DNA from: Betaproteobacteria bacterium
GTDB taxonomy: Bacteria > Pseudomonadota > Gammaproteobacteria > Burkholderiales > SG8-39
Reading direction: 5' to 3'
NCBI GenBank assembly: GCA_009693235.1
Contig: SHXR01000029.1
Location: forward strand, 1 to 51,944
Length of the DNA: 51,944 nt
Shown here: piece by piece, positions 27,644-38,597 of the stretch
How the letters are laid out: every line of letters begins with the position of its first letter
Numbering within the stretch: position 1 is the stretch's first letter
Position numbers and translations under genes: made by a program
Notes under the pieces: model-generated
Seen by the model: only the letters and a program-made list of their open reading frames with translations
Databases searched by the model: none
What the model was told of the DNA's origin: nothing

Positions 27644-28954
27644 ATCGCTCCCGAGAAGACCGTTGATCGCATTCAGGTCTTCTTCCATAAGCCCCACGGT
27701 TGATGTTTTCAACTTTAATCCGTTAATGATGGCGTCATAGCGTGCCTTCGAGAGGTCGCGCATGGTCTGGAAAACCTGCTGCTGCGAATTGAGGACGTCA
27801 ATGTTGATCCGTACCCCCACGTTGTAACCCAGACGATTCGAAGCAAGCGCCGTTTCGCTGGATCTTAGTGCCTGCCCCAGGGCACGCACCTGCGCAAGTC
27901 CGTTCGCCAGACCGAGGAACGCCTGGCGCGTTGAGAACTCCGTGCTCCTTCTGGTGTGGTCAAGATCAGAACGGGCTTTTTCATACAGCGAAACCGATTC
28001 GCGCACCCGCGATTGCGTCGCACCGCCGGCAAATAAGGGGATCGCCAGTTGCAAGCCGATCGTGCTGGCTTCAATTTGGGTGCGGATGCCGTTTGCCGAT
28101 GCGGTAGCGGCGACGTTTCGACCATGCGTAGCAACGACATCGAGGGTGGGATAGTGGGCGTACTTGCTACGCTCAATCTCCCGATTGGCGATTTCGAGGG
28201 CGTATTCCTGCGCGCGCACCGCATAGGAGTCCTTCTGTGCGGAGGAAACCCAGACGTTCATGTCATTGGGGTCTGCACCAGGAATTTGCGCGCTCGGTTT
28301 GAGTGGGACGAGGGTCTCGTAACGTTGTCCGGCGATTTGCGCGAGTGCGCGGCGCCGGATTTCAAGATCGTTATCAGCCGCGATTTCCTGGGCGGTGGCG
28401 AGATCATAGCGGGCCTGCGCTTCGTTCGTATCGGTGATCGTCGCCGTGCCGACTTCGAAATTGCGCTTCGCTTGTGCGAGCTGTTCGGCGATCGCGATCT
28501 TTTGGGCCTGGATAAATGCGAGGCTGTCGCGCGCGGCCAGCACATCAAAATAAGCCTGGGATGCGCGGATCACCAGGTCGTTGGCCGATTGCCGCAACGT
28601 CATATCCGCTTGCATTGCCGTTAATTCGCCCTGGCGATACACGACATAGTTTTGGACGCGAAAAAGCGGCTGTGAGAGCGTGAATGCGTAGGCATTGCTG
28701 TTGTAGGTGAACGACTGATTGCTCGTTCCGTTGTGCGAATCATTCCAGGTGGAATTTCCCGTCGCGTTAAGCGTGGGGAGAAGGCCTGCCAATCCTTGGA
28801 TCGGTCTTTCGCGTGCCGCCGCCTCGGATTGGCGCGCTGCGGCGAATTGCGCATCGTAGGATTGCGCGGCCCGCACGATATCGATAAGATTTTCGGCGAG
28901 TGCAGGTTGTGCAACGAGCAGCGCACCGCATAGCAATGCATGCGAACGATTCAT
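27641..28954 (-). CDS. tolC: TolC-family outer-membrane channel
   Basis: TolC forms the outer-membrane duct for multidrug efflux and type I secretion. The 437-residue protein has a signal peptide (LCGALLVAQPALAENL) and the duplicated OEP architecture. The first repeat includes SQPLFRVQNYVVYRQG and ANDLVIRASQAYFDVLAARDSL; the second includes LQLAIPLFAGGATQSRVRE and TRQAFLGLANGLAQVRAL. It ends LNAINGLLGSD. AAGGTAG lies just before the ATG. It follows pcm and rhodanese, a conserved betaproteobacterial trio. The stop codon coincides with MITE copy 4. Confidence 0.92.
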   Translation of the reverse strand: MNRSHALLCGALLVAQPALAENLIDIVRAAQSYDAQFAAARQSEAAARERPIQGLAGLLPTLNATGNSTWNDSHNGTSNQSFTYNSNAYAFTLSQPLFRVQNYVVYRQGELTAMQADMTLRQSANDLVIRASQAYFDVLAARDSLAFIQAQKIAIAEQLAQAKRNFEVGTATITDTNEAQARYDLATAQEIAADNDLEIRRRALAQIAGQRYETLVPLKPSAQIPGADPNDMNVWVSSAQKDSYAVRAQEYALEIANREIERSKYAHYPTLDVVATHGRNVAATASANGIRTQIEASTIGLQLAIPLFAGGATQSRVRESVSLYEKARSDLDHTRRSTEFSTRQAFLGLANGLAQVRALGQALRSSETALASNRLGYNVGVRINIDVLNSQQQVFQTMRDLSKARYDAIINGLKLKTSTVGLMEEDLNAINGLLGSD

Positions 28955-29027
28955 GGGCTACCTTGATCGAATGTAAATCGCGCGTTAAGAATCTGATGAA
29001 TGACTAGGGCCTATGAGACGGTAATCC

Positions 29028-29351
29028 CTAATAGACCGGCAGGGTAGGGTCGACCTGCTGGGACCAGCCATGTACGCCTCCGGCAAGGTTATATACCCGG
29101 GTGAACCCCTGATGTTCGAGGAAATGGGCCACTTGCAAACTACGACCGCCGTGATGACAGATCACAACGATGTCGGCGTTCTGATCAAGCTCGGAATTTC
29201 TTGCCGGAACGGCCCGCATCGGCATGTGCTGGGAGGAATCGATACGGCAGACTTCCCATTCCCAGGGTTCGCGGACGTCAAGGAGAATTGGCCGCGTGCG
29301 CGATGGGTCGTCGAGCCAAGCCTTGAGCTCGGCAGCTGAGATATTGGTCAT
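29028..29351 (-). CDS. Rhodanese-domain protein
   Basis: A single rhodanese domain of 107 residues. It has LLDVREPWEWEVCRI at the domain start, and the active-site loop VICHHGGRSLQVAHFL carries the sulfur-accepting cysteine and a CHHGGRS-type loop like E. coli GlpE/PspE relatives. It ends with YNLAGGVHGW. Probably a cytoplasmic sulfurtransferase, donor and acceptor unknown. It starts 5 bp after the pcm stop and precedes tolC, so it is in the same operon. Confidence 0.88.
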   Translation of the reverse strand: MTNISAAELKAWLDDPSRTRPILLDVREPWEWEVCRIDSSQHMPMRAVPARNSELDQNADIVVICHHGGRSLQVAHFLEHQGFTRVYNLAGGVHGWSQQVDPTLPVY

Positions 29352-29356
29352 TGCGG

Positions 29357-30022
29357 TTAGAGAGTGAAGCGCTTGGGCTGGCGCGCGTTGCGAAGCGGCG
29401 CCAGTACCGTTTCGAACAAGTCAATCGCATTGAATGCGTTGCCTGGAAGGCGCGTGATCAACCGCGCGGACATGACTGGCGCATCACCTACGACGGCGAA
29501 CAATCGCCCACCGTCGCGCAGTGCATTGGGGAATTCATCGGGCAGGATGGGGAGAGATCCGGCGATGACGATGACATCAAACGCCTCGGTATCCGTCCAT
29601 CCTTTCGCGCCATCTCCAGCAAATATGCGGGCATTTTGAACGCCGCCACGTCGTAAATTATTCTCCGCCGTTTCTTTCAGCAGCGGATTGATCTCGACCG
29701 ATACGACTTCGCGCGCGCATGCCGCCAGGAGGGCCATCAAATATCCGGAACCAGCCCCGATCACAAGCACGCGATCGGATCGCTTGGGCGCCACTTCCTG
29801 AAGAACGCGTGCCTCCATTTTTGGCGCTAGCATGGTCTCGCTGGCGTCCCCGCTTTTCGTCAGCGGAATTTCAAGATCGGAGAAGGCCAGTAATCGATGC
29901 GATGGTGGAACGAATTCCTCGCGGCGCACGACGTAAAGCAAGTCGAGGACGCCCTGATCGAGTACTTCCCAAGTGCGAATCTGCTGCTCGACCATGTTGA
30001 AACGGGCGCGTTCAATGTCCAT
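29357..30022 (-). CDS. pcm: Protein-L-isoaspartate O-methyltransferase family
   Basis: A SAM-dependent methyltransferase that marks isoaspartyl residues for repair. The 221-residue protein begins MDIERARFNMVEQQIRTWEV and has the SAM-binding motif VLVIGAGSGYLMALLA, the acidic strand VVSVEINPLL and FDVIVIAGSLPILPDE. This is the divergent short form that precedes tolC in betaproteobacteria; whether it acts on isoaspartyl proteins or another substrate is uncertain. I use the ATG at 30022, where homology starts, over 30118. Confidence 0.85.
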   Translation of the reverse strand: MDIERARFNMVEQQIRTWEVLDQGVLDLLYVVRREEFVPPSHRLLAFSDLEIPLTKSGDASETMLAPKMEARVLQEVAPKRSDRVLVIGAGSGYLMALLAACAREVVSVEINPLLKETAENNLRRGGVQNARIFAGDGAKGWTDTEAFDVIVIAGSLPILPDEFPNALRDGGRLFAVVGDAPVMSARLITRLPGNAFNAIDLFETVLAPLRNARQPKRFTL

Positions 30023-30172
30023 GAAATACGAATTATCCGGATGGTGATGACGTGGGTGACAAGCTGCCACAAAAATTGTATCACCCGGTCGCGGCCCGAA
30101 CGCACCACCAAGTCGCACCGACCGTAGCGGCGAAAGGTCAAGGCGAGCGATGCGCTGTTAGCACGGCCGGCC

Positions 30173-31057
30173 TCAGCAGCCAATCAACGCGGCACCTATG
30201 ACCCCAGACGAGCTGCCAAGCTGGTTTTTCACGATCGGCGTATCAAAGTAATCGGCAAAGACACAGCAACGGACCGCGCTGACCCCACGGTCGTAAAGCC
30301 CCCCGACGTTCGAGACGCCGCCGCCAAGAACGACGATATCCGGATCCACAACATTGATCACATTCGCCATTGCCCGTCCGAAGTGGGCATAGAAAGCATC
30401 AATCACTGCCGTTGCAGCAGGATCATGCGCTGAGGCCGCCGCGAAGATTTGCATTGCGCTACTCCGTCGCCCGGTTTGCTCAAAAAATCGGTTCTCAATC
30501 CCCGATCCACTAAGGTAAGTTTCAACACAGCCGCGTGTACCGCAATAACAGAGCGGCCCCTGTGGATCGATCGATGTATGTCCCCATTCGCCGGCGATGG
30601 CGGTGCGTCCGGTATGGACTGTTCCGCCGAACACAATGCCACCGCCCGTGCCGGTTCCCATAATGACGCCAAATACCGTCGGGTAACCGCGTGCCGCGCC
30701 TAGAATCGCCTCGGCGAGGGCAAAGCAATTGGCATCATTGGCGATGACGAACTTGCGGCCTACGAACTGCTCAAGGTCCGCGATAAATGGTTGGCCGTTC
30801 AGCGCCACTGTATTGGAATTCCGAAGTAACCCGGTGCGCGGTGAGATCGACCCGGGCGTGCCAATGCCAAGCGTATGCGGCGCATTCGCAACGCGTGCCT
30901 GCATCCGCCCATAGAGCATAGCGATGCGCGACAAGATGTGGCGATAGCCGCGCTCGGCTTCGGTTGGCGTGCGCTCGCGGTATATTTCGGCGCTGTTCTC
31001 GTCGAGAATGACGCCTTCAATCTTGGTGCCACCGAGGTCGATGCCGATTCGATGCAT
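30173..31057 (-). CDS. ROK-family sugar kinase
   Basis: A 294-residue ROK kinase. It has the phosphate-binding start GIDLGGTKIEGVILDE, the catalytic VIANDANCFALAE with the general-base aspartate, the GTGTGGGIVFGG glycine-rich loop, and the zinc-binding GHTSIDPQGPLCYCGTRGCVE. The fold and zinc site fit bacterial fructokinase/glucokinase/N-acetylglucosamine kinase relatives, and the exact sugar cannot be read. The ATG at 31057 is preferred because it starts the conserved MHRIGIDLGG. It is transcribed away from the rhodanese-like gene at 31146. Confidence 0.87.
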   Translation of the reverse strand: MHRIGIDLGGTKIEGVILDENSAEIYRERTPTEAERGYRHILSRIAMLYGRMQARVANAPHTLGIGTPGSISPRTGLLRNSNTVALNGQPFIADLEQFVGRKFVIANDANCFALAEAILGAARGYPTVFGVIMGTGTGGGIVFGGTVHTGRTAIAGEWGHTSIDPQGPLCYCGTRGCVETYLSGSGIENRFFEQTGRRSSAMQIFAAASAHDPAATAVIDAFYAHFGRAMANVINVVDPDIVVLGGGVSNVGGLYDRGVSAVRCCVFADYFDTPIVKNQLGSSSGVIGAALIGC

Positions 31058-31145
31058 GGGGTGACAGTAGGCACACGCGTTGGATTTGCTTGAGTGTAGC
31101 TTGATGCCGGGTGCCAAGCGCCCCCGCAGAAAGATGGTTGGAGCG

Positions 31146-31682
31146 ATGAAAGCACGAATGCGTTGGATACGCCGATCGCTTTACTTGGCGTTGATGTGGA
31201 GTGCGTCGGCGTGTGCCTTGATGCCGAAAGCGGACTGGGCCTCGCTCGGTCAAGCCATTCGGTCGCGCTATCCGGAGGTTCGCCACATCAGTACGGGTGA
31301 GTTTGCGTCGCTGCTCGAGAAAGACATCCCCCCCATCTTGGACGTCAGGACCGCCGATGAATTCGGGATCAGCCATCTCGAGCGGGCTCGACACGTCCCG
31401 AACGAGGCATCGGTCATTGCTGCGTTGGCGGGGATCGAGCGACATCAAGCGATCGTCGTCTACTGCGCAGTGGGGTATCGATCCGCCCAAACGGCCGACC
31501 TGTTGAAGCGTCGTGGCTACGTGAATGCGGTCAATTTGGAAGGCTCGATATTTGCCTGGGCGAACGAGGGGCGTCCCGTCTTTCGCGGCATCGAGCGCGT
31601 TACCGAAGTCCACCCGTACAACGATTATTGGGGAAAACTGCTACGAAAAGACCACTGGCCGAAGCAGTGGCGTCCGCAATAG
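31146..31682 (+). CDS. Rhodanese-domain protein with lipoprotein-like signal
   Basis: A rhodanese domain of 178 residues behind a basic, hydrophobic leader (MKARMRWIRRSLYLALMWSASAC). SASAC could serve as a lipobox cysteine, so the protein may be exported and lipid-anchored. The domain has PPILDVRTADEFGISHLERA and the active-site loop VVYCAVGYRSAQTADLL, then NLEGSIFAWANEGRPV. Earlier in-frame starts exist (31080, 31104), and 31146 best places the signal. It ends two bases before MITE copy 5. Confidence 0.78.
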   Translation: MKARMRWIRRSLYLALMWSASACALMPKADWASLGQAIRSRYPEVRHISTGEFASLLEKDIPPILDVRTADEFGISHLERARHVPNEASVIAALAGIERHQAIVVYCAVGYRSAQTADLLKRRGYVNAVNLEGSIFAWANEGRPVFRGIERVTEVHPYNDYWGKLLRKDHWPKQWRPQ

Positions 31683-31684
31683 GC

Positions 31685-31778
31685 TAGGGAAACGCTGGAA
31701 AAGCTATCTCGCGTAATCAGCGTGCTCAAATATTCAGGGAGTTACAAGGGGGCAAGCCCCTTGTTCAGTGAGTCCCTA
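31685..31778 (+). mobile_element. MITE-like repeat, copy 5
   Basis: This 94-bp copy starts CTAGGGAAACGCTGG and ends GAGTCCCTAG, giving a 7-bp terminal inverted repeat CTAGGGA/TCCCTAG with TA at each end. Inside are the loop AAGCTATCTCGCGTAATCAGC, the block TTCAGGGAGTTACAAGGGGG, and the stem CAAGGGGG/CCCCTTG. It lies between the exported rhodanese and a small minus-strand reading frame whose stop TAG is formed by the repeat's right end. Confidence 0.9.
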
Positions 31779-31886
31779 GGCGAGAAAGGGCACCAACACC
31801 AAACCAAATCCCAGCGCGCTCACCACAAACAACACCGCGCGAAGGATGGCGATCCCAAGTAAATGTGTTGTCGAATCGTTACCCAT
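31776..31886 (-). CDS. Putative 36-residue single-helix membrane peptide
   Basis: A short minus-strand frame, ATG at 31886 and stop TAG at 31776-31778, reads MGNDSTTHLLGIAILRAVLF and then a hydrophobic end VVSALGFGLVLVPFLA. The composition fits one membrane helix of about 20 residues. An alternative in-frame start six codons upstream gives 42 residues. AGGA lies about 8 bases before the ATG at 31886. The stop is contributed by MITE copy 5, so the original C-terminus may differ. I do not recognise a family; it could be a real small protein or chance. Confidence 0.4.
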   Translation of the reverse strand: MGNDSTTHLLGIAILRAVLFVVSALGFGLVLVPFLA

Positions 31887-32063
31887 GGTTAGGTCCTGGC
31901 TCATCTCCCCGTTGCATGCGCCGACTTAGCAATGTAACTCTTCGCGATCGGATGGCGTATGAATACCATGCGAGCGTACCCAGCAAGCGGCGCCATCGGT
32001 GACAAGTTGTTCCATCGATTTGACCACCGCACCGAACGATGCGAAGGCGATGCGGCGCGCGGC

Positions 32064-32930
32064 CTAAAAGCCGTATAGGCGCGCGGGATTGTCGATGAGA
32101 ATTTGCTGTCGAACGGTCGCGTCCGGAATCATAACGGGCAGCAGGTCAACCAGGCTGCCATCGTTCGGCATATGTTTGCCGACGTTTGGATGCGGCCAAT
32201 CAGTCCCCCACAGGATGCGATCGGGGGCCCCTGCGACGAGCGCCTGCGCGAATGGTGTTGCATCGGTAAAAGGTGGCCCCATTGATGAGACGCGCTCGGA
32301 TCCGCATATTTTTACCCAGGCGTTTTCGGCCTTCATGACATCGAGCAAGACGCGGAACGGTTGTTGATCCAGGCCGTCTGCAGCGTGTACACGCCCCATG
32401 TGATCGATGACAAAAGGCAGTGGGAGGGATTCGAAGAGACCGCGGAACTCAACCAGATCGACGGCATCCAGATGAAGGATGAGGTGCCAATTCATCGGCG
32501 TTATGCGATCGATGGTGCGTTGGAAGAACGCCATATCGGGCCGCCCGCCCAGATGTCGAACAAAATTGAATCGTACCGCGCGAATGCCGCCGTCATGCAT
32601 CCGCTGAAAATCCGCGTCTTGGTAGGTCTCGTCGATGATTGCCGTGCCGCGAAATCGCCCGTTTGAACGGGCGATGGCATCGAGCGTGACGCGCATATCC
32701 GCACCGTGGCAGCTGGCATGGACGATCACCGCGCGATCGATGCCAAGAAAATCATGCAGCGCGCAGAGGGCCTCGAACGGCGCATCGGGCGGGATGTAAG
32801 TGCCGTCCTTTGCATAGGGAAACCGTGCTGCCGGACCGAATATGTGGCAGTGGGCGTCACACGTGCCGCGCGGTACGACGAAGCGCGGTCTGCGCGGATG
32901 CGGGTCGGGACCGTCGATCAATTTGGACAT
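32064..32930 (-). CDS. Amidohydrolase family protein (LigI / 2-pyrone-4,6-dicarboxylate hydrolase-like)
   Basis: A TIM-barrel metal hydrolase of about 288 residues. It has the N-terminal CDAHCHIFGP (HxH metal motif after VPRGT), HASCHGADMRVTLDAI, then VIDHMGRVHA, and the C-terminal LWGTDWPHPN with the catalytic aspartate. These match the COG3618 group that includes 2-pyrone-4,6-dicarboxylate lactonase and related aromatic-acid enzymes. The substrate is uncertain, as there are no other lig genes nearby. I use the ATG at 32930 over 32957. It diverges from the MetE-like gene. Confidence 0.82.
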   Translation of the reverse strand: MSKLIDGPDPHPRRPRFVVPRGTCDAHCHIFGPAARFPYAKDGTYIPPDAPFEALCALHDFLGIDRAVIVHASCHGADMRVTLDAIARSNGRFRGTAIIDETYQDADFQRMHDGGIRAVRFNFVRHLGGRPDMAFFQRTIDRITPMNWHLILHLDAVDLVEFRGLFESLPLPFVIDHMGRVHAADGLDQQPFRVLLDVMKAENAWVKICGSERVSSMGPPFTDATPFAQALVAGAPDRILWGTDWPHPNVGKHMPNDGSLVDLLPVMIPDATVRQQILIDNPARLYGF

Positions 32931-33021
32931 GTTCACCACGGGAGGGTAGCCTTGCAAGCATTCGTTGTGATTCTATGTCCGTTCAATATGATTCGCCCAA
33001 ACCGGCGATAGGAGCTGCTCT

Positions 33022-34128
33022 ATGTCCGCAACCCCAACCAAACCGTTTCGTGCCGATCATGTCGGCAGCCTACTTAGACCCCAAGCATTGCGCGATGCAA
33101 GAGCGAAGGCAGCGCGCGGCGAATTGAGCAAGGAGGCTTTGCGCGATATCCAGCAGGCGGCCATCCGCGAGATCGTGGCGAAGCAGGAATCGATCGGATT
33201 GCAAGCCGTTACCGATGGCGAATTCAGTCGCGACTGGTGGCATGTGGACTTTCTGGCCGGCTTTCAGGGTGTTGAAATCTACTATGGACCGGCTTCAAGT
33301 GGATTTGGTGGGGTCAGCGAGCAGCCCGCTTTGCTCAAAGTCACCGGCAAGATTCGCCGCACCAAGCCGATCTTTGTCGAGCATTTCAAGTTTCTGAAGT
33401 CAGTGACGAAGCGAACGCCAAAAATGACGATTCCTGCGCCCGCCGTGCTCCATCACCGCGCAGGTCGTGCGGCCGTTAGCATGGAGGCGTATCCCGATAT
33501 CGAAGAAATGTGGTCTGACGTATCGAAAGGTTACGCCGAAGAGATCGCTGAGCTTGGTCAAGAGGGCTGTACGTACCTGCAAATCGACGACACCAGCCAT
33601 GCGATGCTCTGCGATGCAAAGTTCCGCGAAGGGATCCGCATTCGCGGCGACGATCCCGAGAAGCTCGTGCACACGTACGGCAATGCCATCAATCGTGCCC
33701 TCGCGAATCGACCTGCCGGTATGACGGTGACGATGCACACTTGCCGGGGCAATTTCATGAGCGCGTGGGTCGCGGCCGGGGGTTACGAGCCGGTTGCCGA
33801 AGCCGTCTTCGGCGGCATCAATGTCGACGCGTTTTTCCTGGAATTCGATTCCGAACGCGCCGGCGGCTTCGAGCCGTTACGATTCGTGCCGAAAAACAAA
33901 AAGATAGTGCTGGGGCTTATCACCACCAAAACGCCTGAGTTGGAATCGAAAGACGCGATCAAACGGCGCATCGATGAAGCGGCGAAATTCGTTCCACTCG
34001 AAAACCTCTGTCTGTCGCCGCAATGCGGATTCTCGAGCACGCATCACGGCAACAAGATTACGACCGATGTGCAATGGCGAAAATTACAGCTGGTGGTCGA
34101 TGTTGCTCGCGAAGTGTGGGGCGCCTAA
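33022..34128 (+). CDS. MetE-like (cobalamin-independent methionine synthase C-terminal domain) protein
   Basis: A 368-residue protein corresponding to the catalytic C-terminal barrel of MetE without the N-terminal half. It starts RADHVGSLLRPQALRDAR. The zinc-binding His and Cys fit HTCRGN (MTVTMHTCRGNF) and SPQCGFSS, with FFLEFDSERAGGFEPLR between. Such short MetE-like proteins are common in proteobacteria and many use unknown methyl donors or act in catabolism. AGGAG lies 9 bp before the ATG. It converges on the cupin gene. Confidence 0.83.
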   Translation: MSATPTKPFRADHVGSLLRPQALRDARAKAARGELSKEALRDIQQAAIREIVAKQESIGLQAVTDGEFSRDWWHVDFLAGFQGVEIYYGPASSGFGGVSEQPALLKVTGKIRRTKPIFVEHFKFLKSVTKRTPKMTIPAPAVLHHRAGRAAVSMEAYPDIEEMWSDVSKGYAEEIAELGQEGCTYLQIDDTSHAMLCDAKFREGIRIRGDDPEKLVHTYGNAINRALANRPAGMTVTMHTCRGNFMSAWVAAGGYEPVAEAVFGGINVDAFFLEFDSERAGGFEPLRFVPKNKKIVLGLITTKTPELESKDAIKRRIDEAAKFVPLENLCLSPQCGFSSTHHGNKITTDVQWRKLQLVVDVAREVWGA

Positions 34129-34134
34129 GGCTTT

Positions 34135-34692
34135 TTATTTTTTCGCCTGCGCTGCCTTGAGCACATCGAGGTCCGCGAAGACGGTTCCAAGCTCAATCGC
34201 ATCGACGTCAGCCGGACGTGGAAACGGAGGGGGTGCTGCTTCACCCTCCGTGCGTGTCCGACCGATGCTCTCGAAGAATTTTTCGAGACCGGCCGGAAGC
34301 ATGATCCAGGTGAAGGTAAGCGGTGTCGTGCCGGTGTTGACGAATTTGTGGCGAGTATTGGGCCCGAAATAAAAAAGTGCGCCCGGGACCATCGGATGTT
34401 CAACATCCTGGATCAGCGCGGTCCCTGATCCCGCTACGACATAGATCAGTTCTTCCTGGGCCGGGTGTGCATGCTCGCGAACAAACCCACCCACCGCAAC
34501 GGTCTGCGTGCCCATCGATACATTTCCGGAGACCGTCTGCCCGCCAGACAGCATGACTGTCGTGTAGCCGCTGGCCGGAACCGGTTGCCAAAACGAGCGG
34601 GCCTGTCCCGGTTGCACCGCGACGAATGTTGGGCCGGCGGGCGCGTGGTCCGCCCCAAGGGGATTGCGTGCGTTCACGATGGATCTCCGCAT
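34135..34692 (-). CDS. Cupin-domain protein
   Basis: A 185-residue protein with a single cupin barrel. Metal-binding residues fit HAHPAQEELIYVVAGSG (HxH...E) and FGPNTRHKFVNTG (H). A C-terminal extension (FFESIGRTRTEGEAAPPPF onward) resembles that of quercetinase-like or sugar-binding cupins. Function unknown. Six bases separate its stop from that of the converging MetE-like gene. The thiC leader begins about 100 bp upstream on the other strand. Confidence 0.75.
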   Translation of the reverse strand: MRRSIVNARNPLGADHAPAGPTFVAVQPGQARSFWQPVPASGYTTVMLSGGQTVSGNVSMGTQTVAVGGFVREHAHPAQEELIYVVAGSGTALIQDVEHPMVPGALFYFGPNTRHKFVNTGTTPLTFTWIMLPAGLEKFFESIGRTRTEGEAAPPPFPRPADVDAIELGTVFADLDVLKAAQAKK

Positions 34693-34792
34693 TCAAAGCT
34701 GTATCTGGAATTATGACATAGCGCGCGTCGATGGCGGTCGTGAATTGGCAGTGCGTTTGCACGGACTCTCGAATCGGAGTAGCCTCTTTGCT

Positions 34793-36851
<2,059 letters not shown>

Positions 36852-36875
36852 CGGATGATGGGTGAGACAGGATAG

Positions 36876-36898
36876 GGGCGGCGTTGGCTGCCCTTTTT
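36876..36898 (+). terminator. Rho-independent terminator after thiC
   Basis: GGGCGGC and GCTGCCC form a 7-bp stem (one G-T pair) around a GTTG loop, followed directly by TTTTT. It lies 24 bp after the thiC stop. Confidence 0.85.
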
Positions 36899-36930
36899 CG
36901 TTCGTTGCGCGGGATCCTGAATCGAGATGA

Positions 36931-37185
36931 CTGCATTGTTGTCGGCTTGCGGCATCGATAGCCATTGATGCGGTGAGCCTGGCACCTGGGATCAAGGTGC
37001 CGCTGCTTGCGCTGGCGGCGGATGCCGATGCATTGGTTCCGATGGAGCACACCGAGAACCTCGTCGCAGCCTTGAGTGGTCCGAAGCAGCCTGTTGTGCT
37101 GCGAGGCGGTGATCACAACTCACTTTCTGCGTTCCCGCAGTTTTGGGACGCGATAACGGCGTTTGTGAATTTCCAGCCACGTTAG
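36931..37185 (+). pseudogene. C-terminal remnant of an alpha/beta hydrolase
   Basis: About 84 residues remain. They include VPLLALAADADALVPMEHT, which looks like the acidic-residue strand of an alpha/beta hydrolase, and VVLRGGDHNSLSAFPQFW, which resembles its catalytic-His loop. The nucleophile part is missing. A stop codon lies just upstream (in-frame TGA before LHCCRLAAS) and the thiC terminator precedes it. No Shine-Dalgarno is seen. It is most likely a leftover of a truncated gene. Confidence 0.65.
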
Positions 37186-37205
37186 GCCGCTTGCGCCAAC
37201 GTGCG

Positions 37206-38419
37206 CTAAAGGAAGCGACGCGCGTCAATACGCCAGGTGTTGGCAGATTCGTGGGAAATGATCCGGTCGCCGCCGCCATGGCCAAGTGATCGCGACAGCT
37301 CGATGTCTTCTGGCATCAGAAACCGTTCATGCTTAGCATGATAGATCACCCGCACTTTCGGTTTCAGCAAACTCTTTTCCGACTGCTCCACGACGACCGC
37401 AATGCGATCACTTTCAAGGCGAACGACCGAACCGACCGGATAGATGCCGATGCAGCGAATGAATGCCTGGACGAGGTCGGGATTGAAGTGGTGCTTGCTC
37501 CACTCCAGCAGTTTGCGGAGCGTTTCGGTCGGTGGCGTTGCATGCTGATGCACGCGATGGGCGGTCATGGCGTCATAGACATCGACGATTGCCGCCATCT
37601 GACCAAGGTGAGAGATCGCGTCTCCCTTGAGCTTCTTCGGATAGCCACTGCCGTCCAGCCGTTCGTGGTGTTCGCCGATGATGTTGGGGACGGTTTTGCT
37701 CACGCGCGAATCGCGAGCGAATAGGCTGCACCCCTCACTGGGGTGACGTTGCACGACTGCGAATTCCGCTTCAGTGAGGGGGCCGGGCTTGTGCGGGATC
37801 GCGTCGGGCGTGAACGCTTTGCCAATGTCGAGCAAGAGGCCACCAAGTCCTGCATCGTGAACGGCAGATTCATCGAGATGCAACGTGCGGGCAAAGGCGA
37901 CCATCAATGCCGCTACCGACACCGGGTGCAAGTACGTGTACTCGTCTTTCTCCTTGATCTGGCATAGCGAGAGCAATGCCCCCGGATTCTGCGCGATGGA
38001 TGCGGCGATACGACCCACCAATTCGCGCGGTGCATCCAACGACAACGAGTGATTGCTGCGTGCCTCTGCAGTGATGCTCCGAACTATCTCTTTGCCGTCC
38101 AGGCGAGCGCTTTTTGCGTACGCCAAGGCCTCAGTTAATCCGAGTTCCGCGGCAAGGCGTGTTGTACTGCCGCTGATGCGCTGAATTGTTTGATCGAGGT
38201 CCCGGGAAATGTCGGCGGCCGTCGGCGCGCCTGGCACGTCTTGCCCCCTTGCCATGTCGATGTAGACCTCTTTGACACCGGCTGCAGCGATTTGGTCGAT
38301 TTGCGCACCGTTATTCAGGGTGAACCGACTGCCTACGATGGGCGGGATTCAAGATCGGCGGACAAGTCGTGGATGAACATGCCCGGTGAGAGTTGTTCTA
38401 CTGCAATGCGCTTGAGCAT
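37206..38419 (-). pseudogene. HD-GYP domain protein with DUF3391 N-terminus, frameshifted
   Basis: HD-GYP proteins hydrolyse cyclic di-GMP. From an ATG at 38419 the N-terminus MLKRIAVEQLSPGMFIHDLS is a typical DUF3391 start. The frame then breaks near 38340, where one C appears missing, and resumes as GSRFTLNNGAQIDQIAAAGV. The HD-GYP domain follows with EHHERLDGSGYPKKL, the GYP motif. The HD position reads LLLDIGKAF where active enzymes have HDIGK, so the metal site may be degenerate. Without the shift it would be about 404 residues. A downstream start at 38255 would give a 349-residue product lacking most of DUF3391. Confidence 0.85.
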
Positions 38420-38597
38420 GGTCGCGGAGAGTCATGTGACGGCGCAGGGTGCGCCGGATCGTCCATTGGTTTTTCGGCGCGAAATGACGATGCCACAGCG
38501 AAGCATTGGGCCGGGCAAGCAAAATTGCCCCGCGTTTCAAGCTAAGGTGCTGGCGCTACCCGTTGAACATCATCAACGTTATGATGGCGGCGTTATC

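Noticed and set aside
34128..34150. T-rich tract between the MetE-like and cupin genes as a terminator
   Set aside because: The T-run is good but the stem GCC/GGC before it is only three pairs.
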